64,000 nt of DNA from Echria macrotheca (taxonomy: Eukaryota; Ascomycota; Sordariomycetes; Sordariales; Schizotheciaceae), in contig MU839837.1 of the NCBI GenBank assembly GCA_030411725.1, forward strand, positions 310,001 to 374,000, read 5' to 3'. The position numbers were made by a program, and so were the translations under genes. Below are positions 23,706 to 34,985 of this stretch, piece by piece; position 1 is the stretch's first letter, and each line of letters opens with the position of its first letter. The notes under the pieces are model-generated. The model saw nothing but the letters and a program-made list of their open reading frames with translations, was not told the origin of the DNA and ran no database searches.

Positions 23706-25298
23706 ATGCTGGTTCGACTCACCACCCTCGCCCTCGCCGCCGGGACCCTGGTGGCAGGCCTCTCCTCCTCCGACATCCCCTCCGATACGCCCATCCAGAG
23801 CCTCCTGACCTCGGCCCAGACCCATCTCTCCCGTGGCGAGACCAACGATGCGCTCGTCTATTACGATGCCGCCATCGCGCGGGACCCGAACAACTACCTG
23901 ACGCTGTTCAAGCGTGCGACCGCCTACCTGTCTTTAGGACGCACCTCACAAGCCACCGACGACTTCGAGCGGGTCCTGTCTATCAAGCCCGGTTTCGAGG
24001 GTGCGCACGCCCAGCTCGGTCGCATCAAAGCGCGCTCTGCAGACTGGGACGGGGCCAAGGAGCAATATATACTGGCGAGGAAAGATGAGGAGCGAAAGGA
24101 GGTAGAGGAAGCTAAGGGGGCAGCTGTGCTCGCCGAAGCCGCAGCGAAGGCTGGAAAGTGGGAGGAATGCGGGAACCAGGCCGACGTCGCCATCGGGGTC
24201 GCAAACAGGGCGGTATGGCTGCGGGAGCTGCGTGCGAGGTGCCGCTTCGAAGGCGGTTATGCGGCCAGGGGTATCGCGGACTTGCAGCATGTGCTGCAAA
24301 TGAAGCCCGGCGACACGGCTCCGCACGTTAAGATCTCGGCGATCCAGTTTTATGCACTGGCCGAGTTGGAGAACGGGCTGAACTCCATACGGAAATGTCT
24401 GCATTCTGACCCGGACTCGAAGATGTGCAAGAAGCTCCTCAAGCAGGAGAAGGCGGTTGAGAAGGTGCTGCAGAAGATCAACAAGTCGCTCGCCAACGGA
24501 CAGTTCACGACGGCCTCGCGTTACCTAGTACCGACCAGTGACGGGGACGGGTTGATCAAGGAGGTCAAGGAGCAGGTCAAGACCCTCAGGGAAGACGGCG
24601 CCATTCCGGCGTCAATCCCTGATACCCTTATTTCGCAGCTCGTCAGCATGGCATGCCAAGCATATCATGAGGTAGGCATCCGCTTCCGTCCCCGTTATGT
24701 GTAAGTGGCACTAACACCATCACAGTCGAACAGCAAACGCGCCAAGGAGTATTGCGAGGAGGCATTGAAGCTAGACGAGAACTCGCTCTACGGTCTTCTC
24801 TACCAAGGAAAGCAGCAACTAGACGCCGAGGAGTACGATGCCGCTATCGCCACGCTGAAGAAGGCAGAGGAAATCGCACCGGAGAACAAGAGGAAGCACG
24901 TCCAAGGCCTCGTCCAAGAAGCCGAGATCGCGCTCCGCCGGTCCAAGACCAAGGACTACTACAAGGTCCTCGGCGTAGCCAAGGACGCCGACGAGCGCCA
25001 GATCAAGGCGGCCTACCGCAAGCTCTCGAAGCTACACCATCCCGACAAGGCGGCCAAGCAGGGCCTGACCAAGGAGGACGCCGAGAAGAAGATGGCCAGC
25101 ATCAACGAGGCGTACGAGGTCCTTAGCGACCCGGAGCTGCGCGCCCGCTTCGACCGCGGCGACGACCCCAACTCGCACGAGCAGCAGGGGAATCCGTTCC
25201 AGGGTGGTCCCTTTGGCGGCCAGCAGTTCATGTTCCAGCAGGGCGGGCAGCAATTCCAGTTCCGATCCGGCGGGTTCCCCGGTGGCTTCGGCTTCTAG
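23706..25298 (+). CDS. ER TPR and J-domain cochaperone (DNAJC3/p58IPK-like)
   Basis: DNAJC3-type proteins sit in the ER lumen, bind unfolded clients with TPRs and pass them to BiP. Exons are 23706-24671 and 24726-25298, giving 512 residues. A signal peptide is likely ([20 protein letters not shown]). TPR repeats follow, for example [20 protein letters not shown] with [20 protein letters not shown], then [17 protein letters not shown]. The spacing runs across the 54-bp intron into REALK-like helices ([20 protein letters not shown]). The J domain starts [20 protein letters not shown] and has HHPDKA. The C terminus is Gly/Phe/Gln-rich and ends GGFGF without an HDEL-type signal. Domain order and length match the p58IPK family. 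Retention would have to rely on other means. Confidence 0.92.
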
Positions 25299-26346
25299 GC
25301 TGGTGGTCGCCCCTTTCCGTTTCTCGCTGTCGTAAAAATACATTGTCCTTTTACTTTTGCATGGGGGAGTTTTGGTGTTTGGAGAAGAGGAACGGAACCC
25401 CTGAGAACCAAAAACCTTGTTTGGTCGTCAGGGTCCAGGGATGGGTGGATGCATGGCATAGGTGTAGCACCTGGCTTTTTGTGTAACTACATAGTATATT
25501 TGTTTGTTGACTAGGGAGCAAGCTGACGAGGTTGGGGAAGTGAAACGCCCCTGTGCTTTGGTGGAGCTCTATGTGTGGTTGGTAGACTGCGTGTGTGTGG
25601 AAGCTAGATAATTGTACGTGGCGGTGAACTCTCGACTTGCAGATGAGCTACACCCGACGACAGTGCTATTGCGGTTCAAACAACTACTAACCAACGGCTC
25701 GATCCACGGCGGTGTTTACTGACTTGTCCATCATCGTGTCAGCGGCCAGAGTGACAGGATGTTGCCACTCAGAGACAGCATTCGTTTTGTTGCCGCATGG
25801 TCACGCAATGGCCCGTCGTCGTCCCACAACCCAACGTCACACACTAAATCCACATAGACAAACCACCCATCGGCCAAGGTTTCGCCAACCCCTTTCATTC
25901 ACCGTATTTACGCTAGCAGTAAACTCAAGAGGCTGAACCGCTCCTCTTGTGATGGCGGCGGCAAACGCGGCCGGGCCACAAGAGACTCGAAAACACACAA
26001 GCCCACGGAAACGCCTTTCGAATCTACTCCACCCCGTCCATGTTTAGTCGCGCTGCCCCCTCCCGAACCTCGCGAGGCGGCGAACGCCGTTTATATGTAC
26101 AATGTGTGCTCTTCGACGCATGCTCAGGCTGCACCCAACCCCTTGGGATCGAGACGAGAAAGGTTGCACCCATGGGCCCGAGGGTTGATGCTTGCCCATC
26201 GCGCCTGCGAATAGGCTGACGAATCCCGATCGAGGACGCACACTTTCGTCAACCCTAGTGAGTGATTAGCCTCTAATGCGTAGGTTTATCCGTATTGGAG
26301 AAGTGTGCTTACTCTAGTCACTCATTACCTGGTCTGAAAAGACTGT
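25299..26346. other. Spacer between the J-protein gene and the mitoferrin gene
   Basis: About 1.05 kb between convergent genes. It holds both 3' ends and only short meaningless frames. I see no repeat or RNA gene. Confidence 0.5.
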
Positions 26347-27707
26347 TCAGGGACTCAAGTTGTCGTTTTGGCGAATGAAGTAGGCTCTGATAGAGGTTGT
26401 TAGAAACGGTAAATCCTTGATGTGGAGACTGTGACATACTTTGAAGCTTCGTATGCCGACCAGCAGATGGCGGTGCTCGGCATGGTCGTCAGCACGCGAG
26501 GCCCAACCCCCTTAAAAAAACCGCGGGGCCCCTCTCTTCGGTATAATAACCGACATCCAGCTACGAATCCGTTGACAGTCCTAAGCTCGGTGTCCACAGC
26601 GTTGCCACGTGTTTGAAGCATAGTCTTGATAACGTCCATGGGGGTGGTGAGCGCTGCTGCGAAGCCACCGGCCACAGCACCGGCGATACAGTGTGTGACA
26701 GGATCGTACTTCTTGGACGGGTTCATCGACGTGGAGATGGACTCGTAGGCGAGGAATTGGAGAGCGGTAAAAGGGACGGTCATGGACAGAGTCGTGGGGT
26801 ATGAGACATAGAAGGCAGCGAGACCCTCGTTCTTGTACACATACTTGGCGCAGTCAAAGACCGAGCGGTAGATCTTGGCCGAGTTGTGGATCTGCATCCT
26901 CTGTTTTATCACTGTGAAAAGGTCAGCACATGGTCTGACGGGTGCTGAGCGCCTCGAGCATACCGTCGAAGGGATTCATCAGCGCATCGCTCGCGATCGT
27001 CGCGCATGCCCCGCTCGTCGCAGCAGCCAGCGGGTGATGAACACCTGCCCTGTTGCCGCCCATCAAATGCTTTACCGCCTCATATGTCGCAAAGTAGACA
27101 GCATGTGCAGGACCTGTGCCGGTCGATATCAGCTGAAGCCCAGTCGCAAACAGTCGGCCACAAACGTACCGGCGCCGACGATAACGCTGGACATGCCACG
27201 CCACAAACTCAGAATCCCCTCCGTGGTCGCCATACGATATGTCCCCTGGATCACTCCATTATAAACCGCCGACGGGGTCGGGTTGATGATTTGCATCCGA
27301 GTCTGTTTGCGATTAGTATGCATTCGAGGCAAGCGCGCGAGGGGTTGCGAGAGCCCACCTTGATGGCGTCGATCGGATACACTGCGAGTTATTAGCCCAA
27401 TCTCTGTGAAATATAGAGGCTGCGTCGGTCGCTCTTGGGCAAGCAAGCAACTGCTCCCGCGGGGAAGAATCGTGGGATAGGAGGCGCGACATACTAGTGC
27501 AGTGCTCCGCGATGCCCGCAAAGGCACCCGCTGCCATGTTCTGTAGCAACGAGAAGTTCGGTGGGAGAGCTTCATAGCTGCAATCCTGTCAGCATTTTCC
27601 ATTCTTGCCCACGCTACCGGCTTCGCATGCAGCACAACGAGCGCCGCAGAGGGATTTGCGACATACTCGTACTCGTCCTCCTCCATGTCGACCTTTGGCT
27701 GCGCCAT
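26347..27707 (-). CDS. mrs4: Mitochondrial iron carrier, Mrs3/4 (mitoferrin) type
   Basis: Mrs3/4 carriers move iron across the inner mitochondrial membrane for haem and Fe-S synthesis. I read seven exons: 27707-27667, 27577-27495, 27381-27359, 27302-27170, 27113-26964, 26911-26440 and 26386-26347, giving 313 residues. The spliced protein starts MAQPKVDMEEDEYDYEALPP. It carries the three carrier repeats, each with P-x-D/E-x-hydrophobic-K/R: YPIDAIK followed by TRMQI, NPFDVIK with QRMQI, and TPMDVIK with TMLQTRG. GPAHAVYFATYEAVK and SMTVPFTALQFLAYE are family-typical. Exon 3 is only 23 nt. The last intron (26439-26387, GTATGT donor) replaces an odd open-frame end with SKAYFIRQNDN, the usual C terminus. 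All junctions keep frame. Confidence 0.93.
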
Positions 27708-29025
27708 TGGGGAAGCCGCAGCTCCCAGCCGGTCAATATCGAGAGCCAGATTGGAGAGCCACGGATTGGGAACGTTGTTGGAGGAACGATCGGTCGGTCG
27801 TGGTCAGGCTCGCAGCCAGATGGCGATACGTGAAAAGAGTTGAGGACCTCGAGGTGACGCAATGCACTCTGTCGCCGATTCAAGCGCACTGCCGACCCAG
27901 CGCCGTCTCAACCGCCGAGAGGAGCTGCACAGGTCTCAGGCCAAAGCTCTCTGCCAGTCGTGGGGTTGTCGATGTCGTAGCAATGGCCGAGGATCCTGCC
28001 GTGATGGTGAAGGTCTTTGATGGGTAAATCATGGATTTTTTTCGCGGCCCGTTGTCGGCTCCAGCTCCAACCAGGAAAAATGCTTGTGGCCGCCGCATCA
28101 GCGCTGAATCCGGCTCGGCGCCAACCCCTGCCAATTCCCGAGCTCCGAGGAGACCCCAGCGACCCAGCTTTGGGGGGTTCGATCCCAGCCATCGAGATCC
28201 CCCACGATCGGCTTCGGAGGATCCCAGGTTCTGCATCTGCCAAAGTCTCTGGGAGCATCATTTCCATGTTCACCCGACATTGAATGTGCTGGTGAGAGCG
28301 AGGAAACTGGGTTAGTAGATAATGCTGAAAAATGGTTAGCGCATGTGTCAAAGGGGTACCGGATGACGGACGTCCTGTGGGTGAGAATTCTTTGGCCAAG
28401 ATAAATTTCGCGTACCAAAAGTCACTTTTCGATATTCTTTTGCCTAGCAACGCGATGTCGGGGAAGGTTGCCGGCAGGTGGCCATTTCGAGAGGAAAAAA
28501 AGTTGCCAGGGTTTCTGTTCTCTCGGTACTTGGATGCCCAAACCGGCGTCATAATCGTTCGATTCCCATGCGCTGTTTTGCTTCACAACACTCCAGATAG
28601 GTGACTGACTTATAAATTCCCAACCGGGAACCGCCACAAATTTGGCTCTGCCTTCATCTCCGACGCAACAGAGCGACTCAATGTCCTCGAGAACGACCGA
28701 CTTTTCACACTTAAAATAGCCAGTTAGGTGGTGTTGTTCCAAAGTCACAGGTTTCGCTTTATGCAAAATTGGATACTCCTATTTCCGCCCAGTCCGCCCG
28801 GATGGTGATGAATCCCCATGGCAAAGTTAGACGATCGCTGCCAAGTCCGAATTTATGTTCTAAAAAATAACAAATAGGCCAGAGCCGCTGTGGTCCGCGT
28901 GAACCGCTCCCCCCTATCCATACTAGCTAGGTCTGCGTAGGCCATGCGTTTGCCAACTGTCCTGAGACCAAGTCCACCAACAACGCCATGTTACGGCATT
29001 TACGCCGCAGAACTCAGGTATTCTG
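27708..29025. promoter_or_regulatory. Upstream region of the mitoferrin gene and 3' side of atg9
   Basis: About 1.3 kb. The mitoferrin promoter must be here, since atg9 reads toward it from the right. Frames on both strands are open around 27900-28550 but show no domain. A GGTTCGATCCC string at about 28176 resembles a tRNA B box, but no tRNA fold surrounds it. Confidence 0.45.
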
Positions 29026-31814
29026 CTACCGAACACCTCCAGGCCGGCGGCCGAGTTGCGCCTGGTGTAGCTGGTAAATCATGTGAACAACACCTGCATC
29101 TGGACCGTCGCGCCCATCCATCCCACTATTCTCCCTGCTCAAGTTCTTTGTCGGTGATGTCTGCCAGGCTGATTCGTCTAGAGCACCGCCACTCTCATAC
29201 GCCTCCTCCTCGTCCAACCGTTGCTTTGCCGCCTTCCTATCATCATCCTCGGCGGATTCCTCGATAATGTTATTCTCGCCATGATATCCGCCCCGCTGTT
29301 GCCGAGCTGGGTGGGTGCTTCGCGGATTCGGCGGCTGATGGTGGGGATCAAGCAGAATCGACTGCATGGGCGATGGATGATGCCCAGTCGGGCCAAATCG
29401 TGGAGTCCGGACAAGTGCTTTATTGGTCATACGCTCACTTCTCCCCATTCTCGAGGCTTGTAACTCTGGCCCAAGCCCCGTGGGCGAGGTCATACCTGGC
29501 CAAGCGGGTGGCGGGTGGAATTGGTGACGGATCCCAGGCGGAAGATGGGATGGCACACTCATCTTTTGGTTGAGTGCGAAGTTCCCATAGTTGCCGAGAA
29601 ATCCGTAGTAAGATGCCTCCATCTTGCCGTGCTTGGTGGAGTAGTAATCGTCTCGAACGTCAGCCCCGTCGGTGGGCTTCTTAGAGTTGCCCAGCCCCTT
29701 CTTGAAATCGAATTCGGCGAAGGAGCACACATAGCCGAGTCCGTCAATATGGATGGTGAATTCCCGGAAAAAGTCGATAATTTGATCGCTGCATTTCGGG
29801 AGACTGGCGAAGAGGACGAAAGGCACGGTGAGGATACTCAATATCTCTTCCAGAAAGATGATGATTTTCATCTTGTAGAGACCCGAAAATTCCTTCTTGA
29901 TGTCATAGCTGTGCAGTCTGTCCTGCCAATGATCCGGCTGGTAGTGGGTGTATTCTGTAACGTTTCTGAGGGCGAACTCTGGATCAAAGACAGTGTTCTC
30001 CTCGGATAGGCTCCCACGAGCGAATGCCCAGATGCCTCCGAATATCGCAGTATAGAAAAGGGCATTGTGCTCAGGTGTGATTTCAAAGCCAATCAAGAAG
30101 TCGGAGTCTACGAGTGCGGCGACGGCGAGGATTGTGGCTAGCGAGCCTGCCATAAACGCCAGCACTTTCGCCACCATTTCCGTCTTGACCTTCGGAAATT
30201 GGTCAATGTAGTGAGAAGCGAAAGGGTGGGACATATCCAGTCGCTTTCGGAAGAGGTGCGGCAGTTCGTTGAACTCCCTGAACTTCCACTCGGCCAGAGG
30301 TGTGTACGTTCTCGAAGACAGCACCGAGGGGTTCTTTTGGATTTCCTGGAAATCAGGGTCAGTATTTCAATCTGGAGACCTACAAGGAAGGGCACCCACG
30401 TGAAAATATGTGAGGAAGTAGACGATGAGCAGGTACCCAACGACGAACGGGGACAGGACGAGAATCATGATGCCAGCAAACCTGAATCTGGTTCGTAGTT
30501 TGGCGCTCAACTCGCCCCGCCGGTCCGATCGCAGGAAGCGCTGATTCACCTGGCCTCGCTCGTCGAAGACAAAATCGAGGATGCTAAACATGAGTGTCCA
30601 TTCCAGTGTCCGCGATAGTAGCTGATACTGCTGTAGAAATGGAATCGGGATGCTCAGGTCGAGAATGTCTTTGTTGAACAGCGCAATAAGATAATTCTCC
30701 CGCCTCATCAACCGGTTGGCAATGTCAGAAGCATCTAGCCTCTCCTTGGACTGACTGCCAATGTACGCTCTCTGCGCCGGGGTCAGGCTCATGGCGGTTT
30801 TAACGTTATGATCTCGAAGAGCCATGATACGAGCGACGACCTCTTGCCAAGTGATAGTCTGCATGTCGTCGTCTGGGATGTTGAGGAGGTAACGGTAGAA
30901 ATCGCGGGTATTTAATAGCCGCCGCAGGTCCAGGAGGAACTGAATAGATTTCCAGATGAAGTAAAAAGCGAAGACCCACAGGCTCAGATTCCACAAGCCC
31001 GACATTTTCCTCGTACACTGCGGAATCATGATCTGGGACAGTTTCTGACTTCCTCGAAGTTTGGTGTAATCTACGCATTGTGTCATGAACGTGAGGAGGA
31101 TGGCGACGAATGCAACGTTCCTGTCTCCTTGGTTAGTGAGAGCTTCTGGTTATGTGGAGGGAGGCCGGCCACACACAAGAGATGGAGCACCCTGTCCAGC
31201 AAAATGCACCATATTCCACACCCTAGGTAGTAATCGTAGACGTCCTTGACGAATGTGTCGAGGTTCAAGACGTTGGCCCACCTCCACTCAGCCTTATTCT
31301 TGGGGCTTCCCGATAGAATGCCGGCCGAGAATGATCCAGGAGTGTCCATATGCCGGTGCGAGGGGGGAACAGGGTCATCGTGGTGTAACCGCTGGTGGGC
31401 TTGTGCAGTTTCCCACTGAGCTCGCACCTTGGAAGAGCCCGGGACGGCAGGGACGCGGTGGCCTCCGGCATTCCTTCTCTGTTGCCCCCGCATATTCGCC
31501 GGATCTTCATGATGCTCGACAAGCAGTGAAGCTGGCACGTCGTTATCCCCATCATCATCGTGGATCGGCCAACCAAGACCACCAGCTCGTCGATCCCGTC
31601 CTCCCGTTTGTCTTCTCCCGGCTCCTTCAGGGAGCGCGGCGCGGCTGTCGTCGATTGGGAACCCCTCGGCATTTTCGAGGTCGTAATCGCGGAAATCGTG
31701 ATTTAGATTCTCCTCGTCCAGCAGACCCGCACGGTCGTTCGCGTCATCTCCGGCTCTCAGTTCCTCGTAGAAAGATCGGCCGGGGACAAACTTGGAGAAA
31801 ACGTTTGGTGCCAT
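29026..31814 (-). CDS. atg9: Autophagy membrane protein Atg9
   Basis: Atg9 is the multispanning lipid scramblase on vesicles that seed the autophagosome. Exons are 31814-31177, 31120-30400 and 30345-29026, giving 892 residues. The N-terminal 190 residues are acidic and disordered. The conserved core starts WRWANVLNLDTFVKDVYDYY and continues with GIWCILLDRVLHLLNVAFVA across intron 1 (56 bp). Blocks such as LWNLSLWVFAFYFIWKSIQF, TWQEVVARIM, RTYTPLAEWKFREFNELPHL, MSHPFASHYIDQFPKV and ITPEHNALFYTAIFGGIWAF follow. Intron 2 (54 bp) splits HEIQKNPS. The long C-terminal tail is Pro/Gly-rich. Hydrophobic segments around the core match the family. The gene is divergent from cog6. Confidence 0.96.
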
Positions 31815-32399
31815 CGTCGACTATGAAAGACCAAGAGTCTCGCTTCGAGGTTCCGTCGCGGCCAAAAACATGGCAAAGTGCTGTTCTCGACTGTTGCGTT
31901 GTGCAGGGTAGCAGATGTGCAATGCGGAGTGTCGACGCGAGGCTTCAACGGTATCGGACGCGAGGACGGGAATGGCTAGGCAATGCACGAACCGGACAGA
32001 AGCGGAGGCTGGATGCCTCGCCTAGTTGGATCGCTGGGTGCCTTTCTATGCTCACTATCTCCAGTCAGGAGGGTCCGTCGGTGGTCATTTGGTAGACGCA
32101 TGCGATGGATGCGGATGAGTTGCGCTTGGGTGGTCGGTGTTCGCTGCCTGCAGCTGGTGACATGTCCGAGTGACGATGCCAGAATGACGTGGGGTCCAAG
32201 CTCGCTTCTAGACCGAATCAGGAAAGCGGTGTGTACGATATCGCTCTTATCAGCTGTAAGGTTTCCGCTCCGCTCCTCGGCATGAGCCAGGAAGGTTCCT
32301 GGATGGGGCGGACGCATGCCAGCTGGCATGTGCTGCACACGAGAAGCTGCCCCTTGAACACAAGACTCGAGAGCGCCTACCATCGAGGCCGTTGTCGAC
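31815..32399. promoter_or_regulatory. Divergent atg9/cog6 intergenic region
   Basis: A 585-bp gap shared by two membrane-traffic genes read outward. Both promoters and leaders lie here. A plus-strand open frame from the atg9 first exon runs through it but has no domain. Confidence 0.5.
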
Positions 32400-34542
32400 A
32401 TGAGCTCGCTGGTCTCTGCCCGGGACGACGCGGGTCTGCTCTCGCCCCAGGGCCCAGCAAGCCCGACATTGACAAAGGGGACCAACCCCCTTTCATCAAA
32501 AGTCAGCACTGTACTTTCGGCCTCGTATGCCGACACCGAGTTTCGCGAGTCTCTAGCACTGCTGGACGAACGTGGTGTTCACAGCACCGCCGAGACACGG
32601 AGAAAACTACGGCTGGATCTGCAAAAAGAAGTTATTGACAGCAATGGCGAAATTCTCGACGAGTTTGCCAAAGTTGCACAGGTATGATCTTGACACTCAC
32701 CCTCATGAGGACGAAGATCTGACAGTGTCCCAGCAACTGCGGCGGATCGGGCTTACAATCGGCAAACTGAATGAGAGTTATCAGGAGATGAAGTCACAAA
32801 TCACAGCAGCTCGTGAATCGACAACAACTGCGCTTCAGGAGGCATCCCAGTTGATGACCCAGCGGCAGCAGGTGGAGAGAAAACAAACGTTACTCAAATC
32901 ATTCAATGCCAGCTTTATCCTCACAGATGACGAAACGGCATCCTTGACGCTGACTTCCGAGCCCGTCGATGACCGTTTCTTTGCCGCTCTCCAAAAGGCA
33001 AAGGGAATTGGCCAGGCATGCGAAGTGCTGCTTGGGTTCGAGGACCAAACGCTGGGGCTTGAAGTCATGGAGCAGACATCGAAACATCTAAATCATGGCT
33101 TCCAGAAGCTTTACCGATGGGTGCAGAGGGAACTGAAGACGCTCAACCTGGAGAATCCCCAGATCGGCTCCTCCATACGAAGGGCACTCCGAGTCCTAGC
33201 TGAGAGGCCGACCCTGTTCCAGAACTGCCTCGACTTCCTTGCCGAGGCCAGGGAACATGTCCTTTCCGACTCATTCTATACTGCCCTCACAGGCAGCTCT
33301 CGCGGCGGAGTTGTCGATGCCTCGGTGAAACCAATCGAGCTTGCGGCGCATGACAGCTTGCGATATGTCGGAGATATGCTTGCCTGGGCCCACTCTGCCG
33401 CCGTCGGCGAGAGGGAGGCCCTAGAAGTTCTGTTCATTTCCGACGGTGACGAGATCGCCAAAGGCATCCAGGCAGGTCGAGAAAACGAGGTGTGGCGATT
33501 AGTTGCAGAAGATGGCGAACCCGCAGACGATTTTGATCCTGTTGCTGCTTTGAACGAGCTGGTCGACCGGGATATGTCAGGGGCTGCTCGAGTACTCCGG
33601 CAGAGAATCGAGCAGGTTATCCAAACCAACGAGGAAATCATCCTAGCGTACAAGCTGGCGAATCTTCTTAACTTCTACAGAAGCACCTTCTCCAGGCTGC
33701 TTAGCCGGGGGTCATCCCTAGTGGATTCCCTCGGTGGCCTTGAGTCGGAAGCGCTACGGCAATTCAGATCACTTGCTCGGGACCACGTCGCGACGCTTCA
33801 GGGCGATTTTCAACATACACCTGGAGATCTCCGGCCTCCAGATTTCTTTCTGGACGCCCTCGAGCAGCTTACGGCCATTATGGCGACCTTTGAGACCTCG
33901 CTCACCCCCGCCGAAGACAGGGAGACGGATTTTAAACCAGTGCTTGCGGAGGTTTTTGATCCCTTCCTGTCCGGTTGTCTTAATATGACACAGACCATGA
34001 AATCGCCGTCGAGCTCAATTTTCCTCATCAACTGCTGCCTGGCTGCACGGAACAGCCTAACGAGATATGACTTTACGGCGTCCCATGCTGCTCAGCTCCA
34101 AGAGAGAATAGATGAGCAGAAACGACAGCTGGTTGAGAGCCAATACCATTTCTTTCGCATGGAGTCTGGGCTGGATTCGCTCATGGAATCACTCGGGCCA
34201 CTTACAGAGGACATTGAAGACGTCGAGAAACTGTTGTCACTCGAATCCCTGCAGGCTCCGTCATTAACAAGAGCCAGCCAGACGCTGGACAACTTCCTGC
34301 CGTCGGCACTGATGGACGCAGTGGAGAAGCTGCGACATCTCCAAGACGCAACGCTGACCAGAGATGTTACTTATGAGGCCGCCGAGCGTTTTTGCGTCGA
34401 CTTTGAGCATATCGAGGTCATCATCATGCTGCTCGACGAGTTCGTAGAGCAAAAAGCAGATGCCGATGGGGAGTCTGAGGTGCAAACTCTCCGAGCCTTA
34501 TTCCCCAGGACCTCGGGAGAGATACGGGTCTTGTTATCGTAG
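32400..34542 (+). CDS. cog6: Conserved oligomeric Golgi complex subunit 6
   Basis: Cog6 is a lobe-B subunit of the COG tether used in retrograde traffic within the Golgi. Exons are 32400-32681 and 32734-34542, giving 696 residues. The start at 32400 precedes the family block [20 protein letters not shown] and [20 protein letters not shown]. The 52-bp intron (GTATGA donor, CCCAG acceptor) is removed to join FAKVAQ to [21 protein letters not shown] coiled-coil-rich middle includes [18 protein letters not shown] and [20 protein letters not shown]. The rest is helical with no catalytic motif, as expected for a tether. An alternative frame that reads through the intron from 32572 would lose the conserved start. 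Confidence 0.95.
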
Positions 34543-34985
34543 GTCAATACCGATAACGATATGCAAGATAGAATCAATATAAAAATGACAGCTGGATCCG
34601 AATCGTCTCCAAGGCTCTATCACAACTCTTGGTTCCTCATGATGTGTAATTGCGCAGTCGACTACGGAAAGTTGGCGGAGGAAGGCTTGGCTTACCACTC
34701 AACTGAAAAGGGCAAGATGGCCCGTGCCACGCGAAACCAAGACCAAACAAGGCGAGCATTTAGCGAGCCGATGCCGACGGTTTAGCGTCCCGCTTTATTC
34801 ATCACGCGCAAGACACAGCATGGCGTTTGCTATCGATGATCGGCAGGCTATGTGATCTTGTTGCAAAACCAAAACCACCATAGGACTCGGTGATGGACGC
34901 ACCTCAAAGACCTTCAATCAATCCTGTCTTTCACCCGTGATGCCTACGCACTCGACGTATTCTCCGGCGCTGTCCGCTTAAGAGC
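34543..34985. promoter_or_regulatory. Spacer between cog6 and ldb17
   Basis: A 443-bp tandem spacer that holds the cog6 3' end and the ldb17 promoter. I see only short frames and no distinct site. Confidence 0.45.

Noticed and set aside
28130..28210. GGTTCGATCCC resembling a tRNA B box
   Set aside because: No matching A box at the right distance and no cloverleaf stems around it.
30367..30402. Read-through end of the atg9 second exon (HVGALPCRSPD)
   Set aside because: A GTGGGT donor and CCAG acceptor restore the conserved EIQKNPS sequence.
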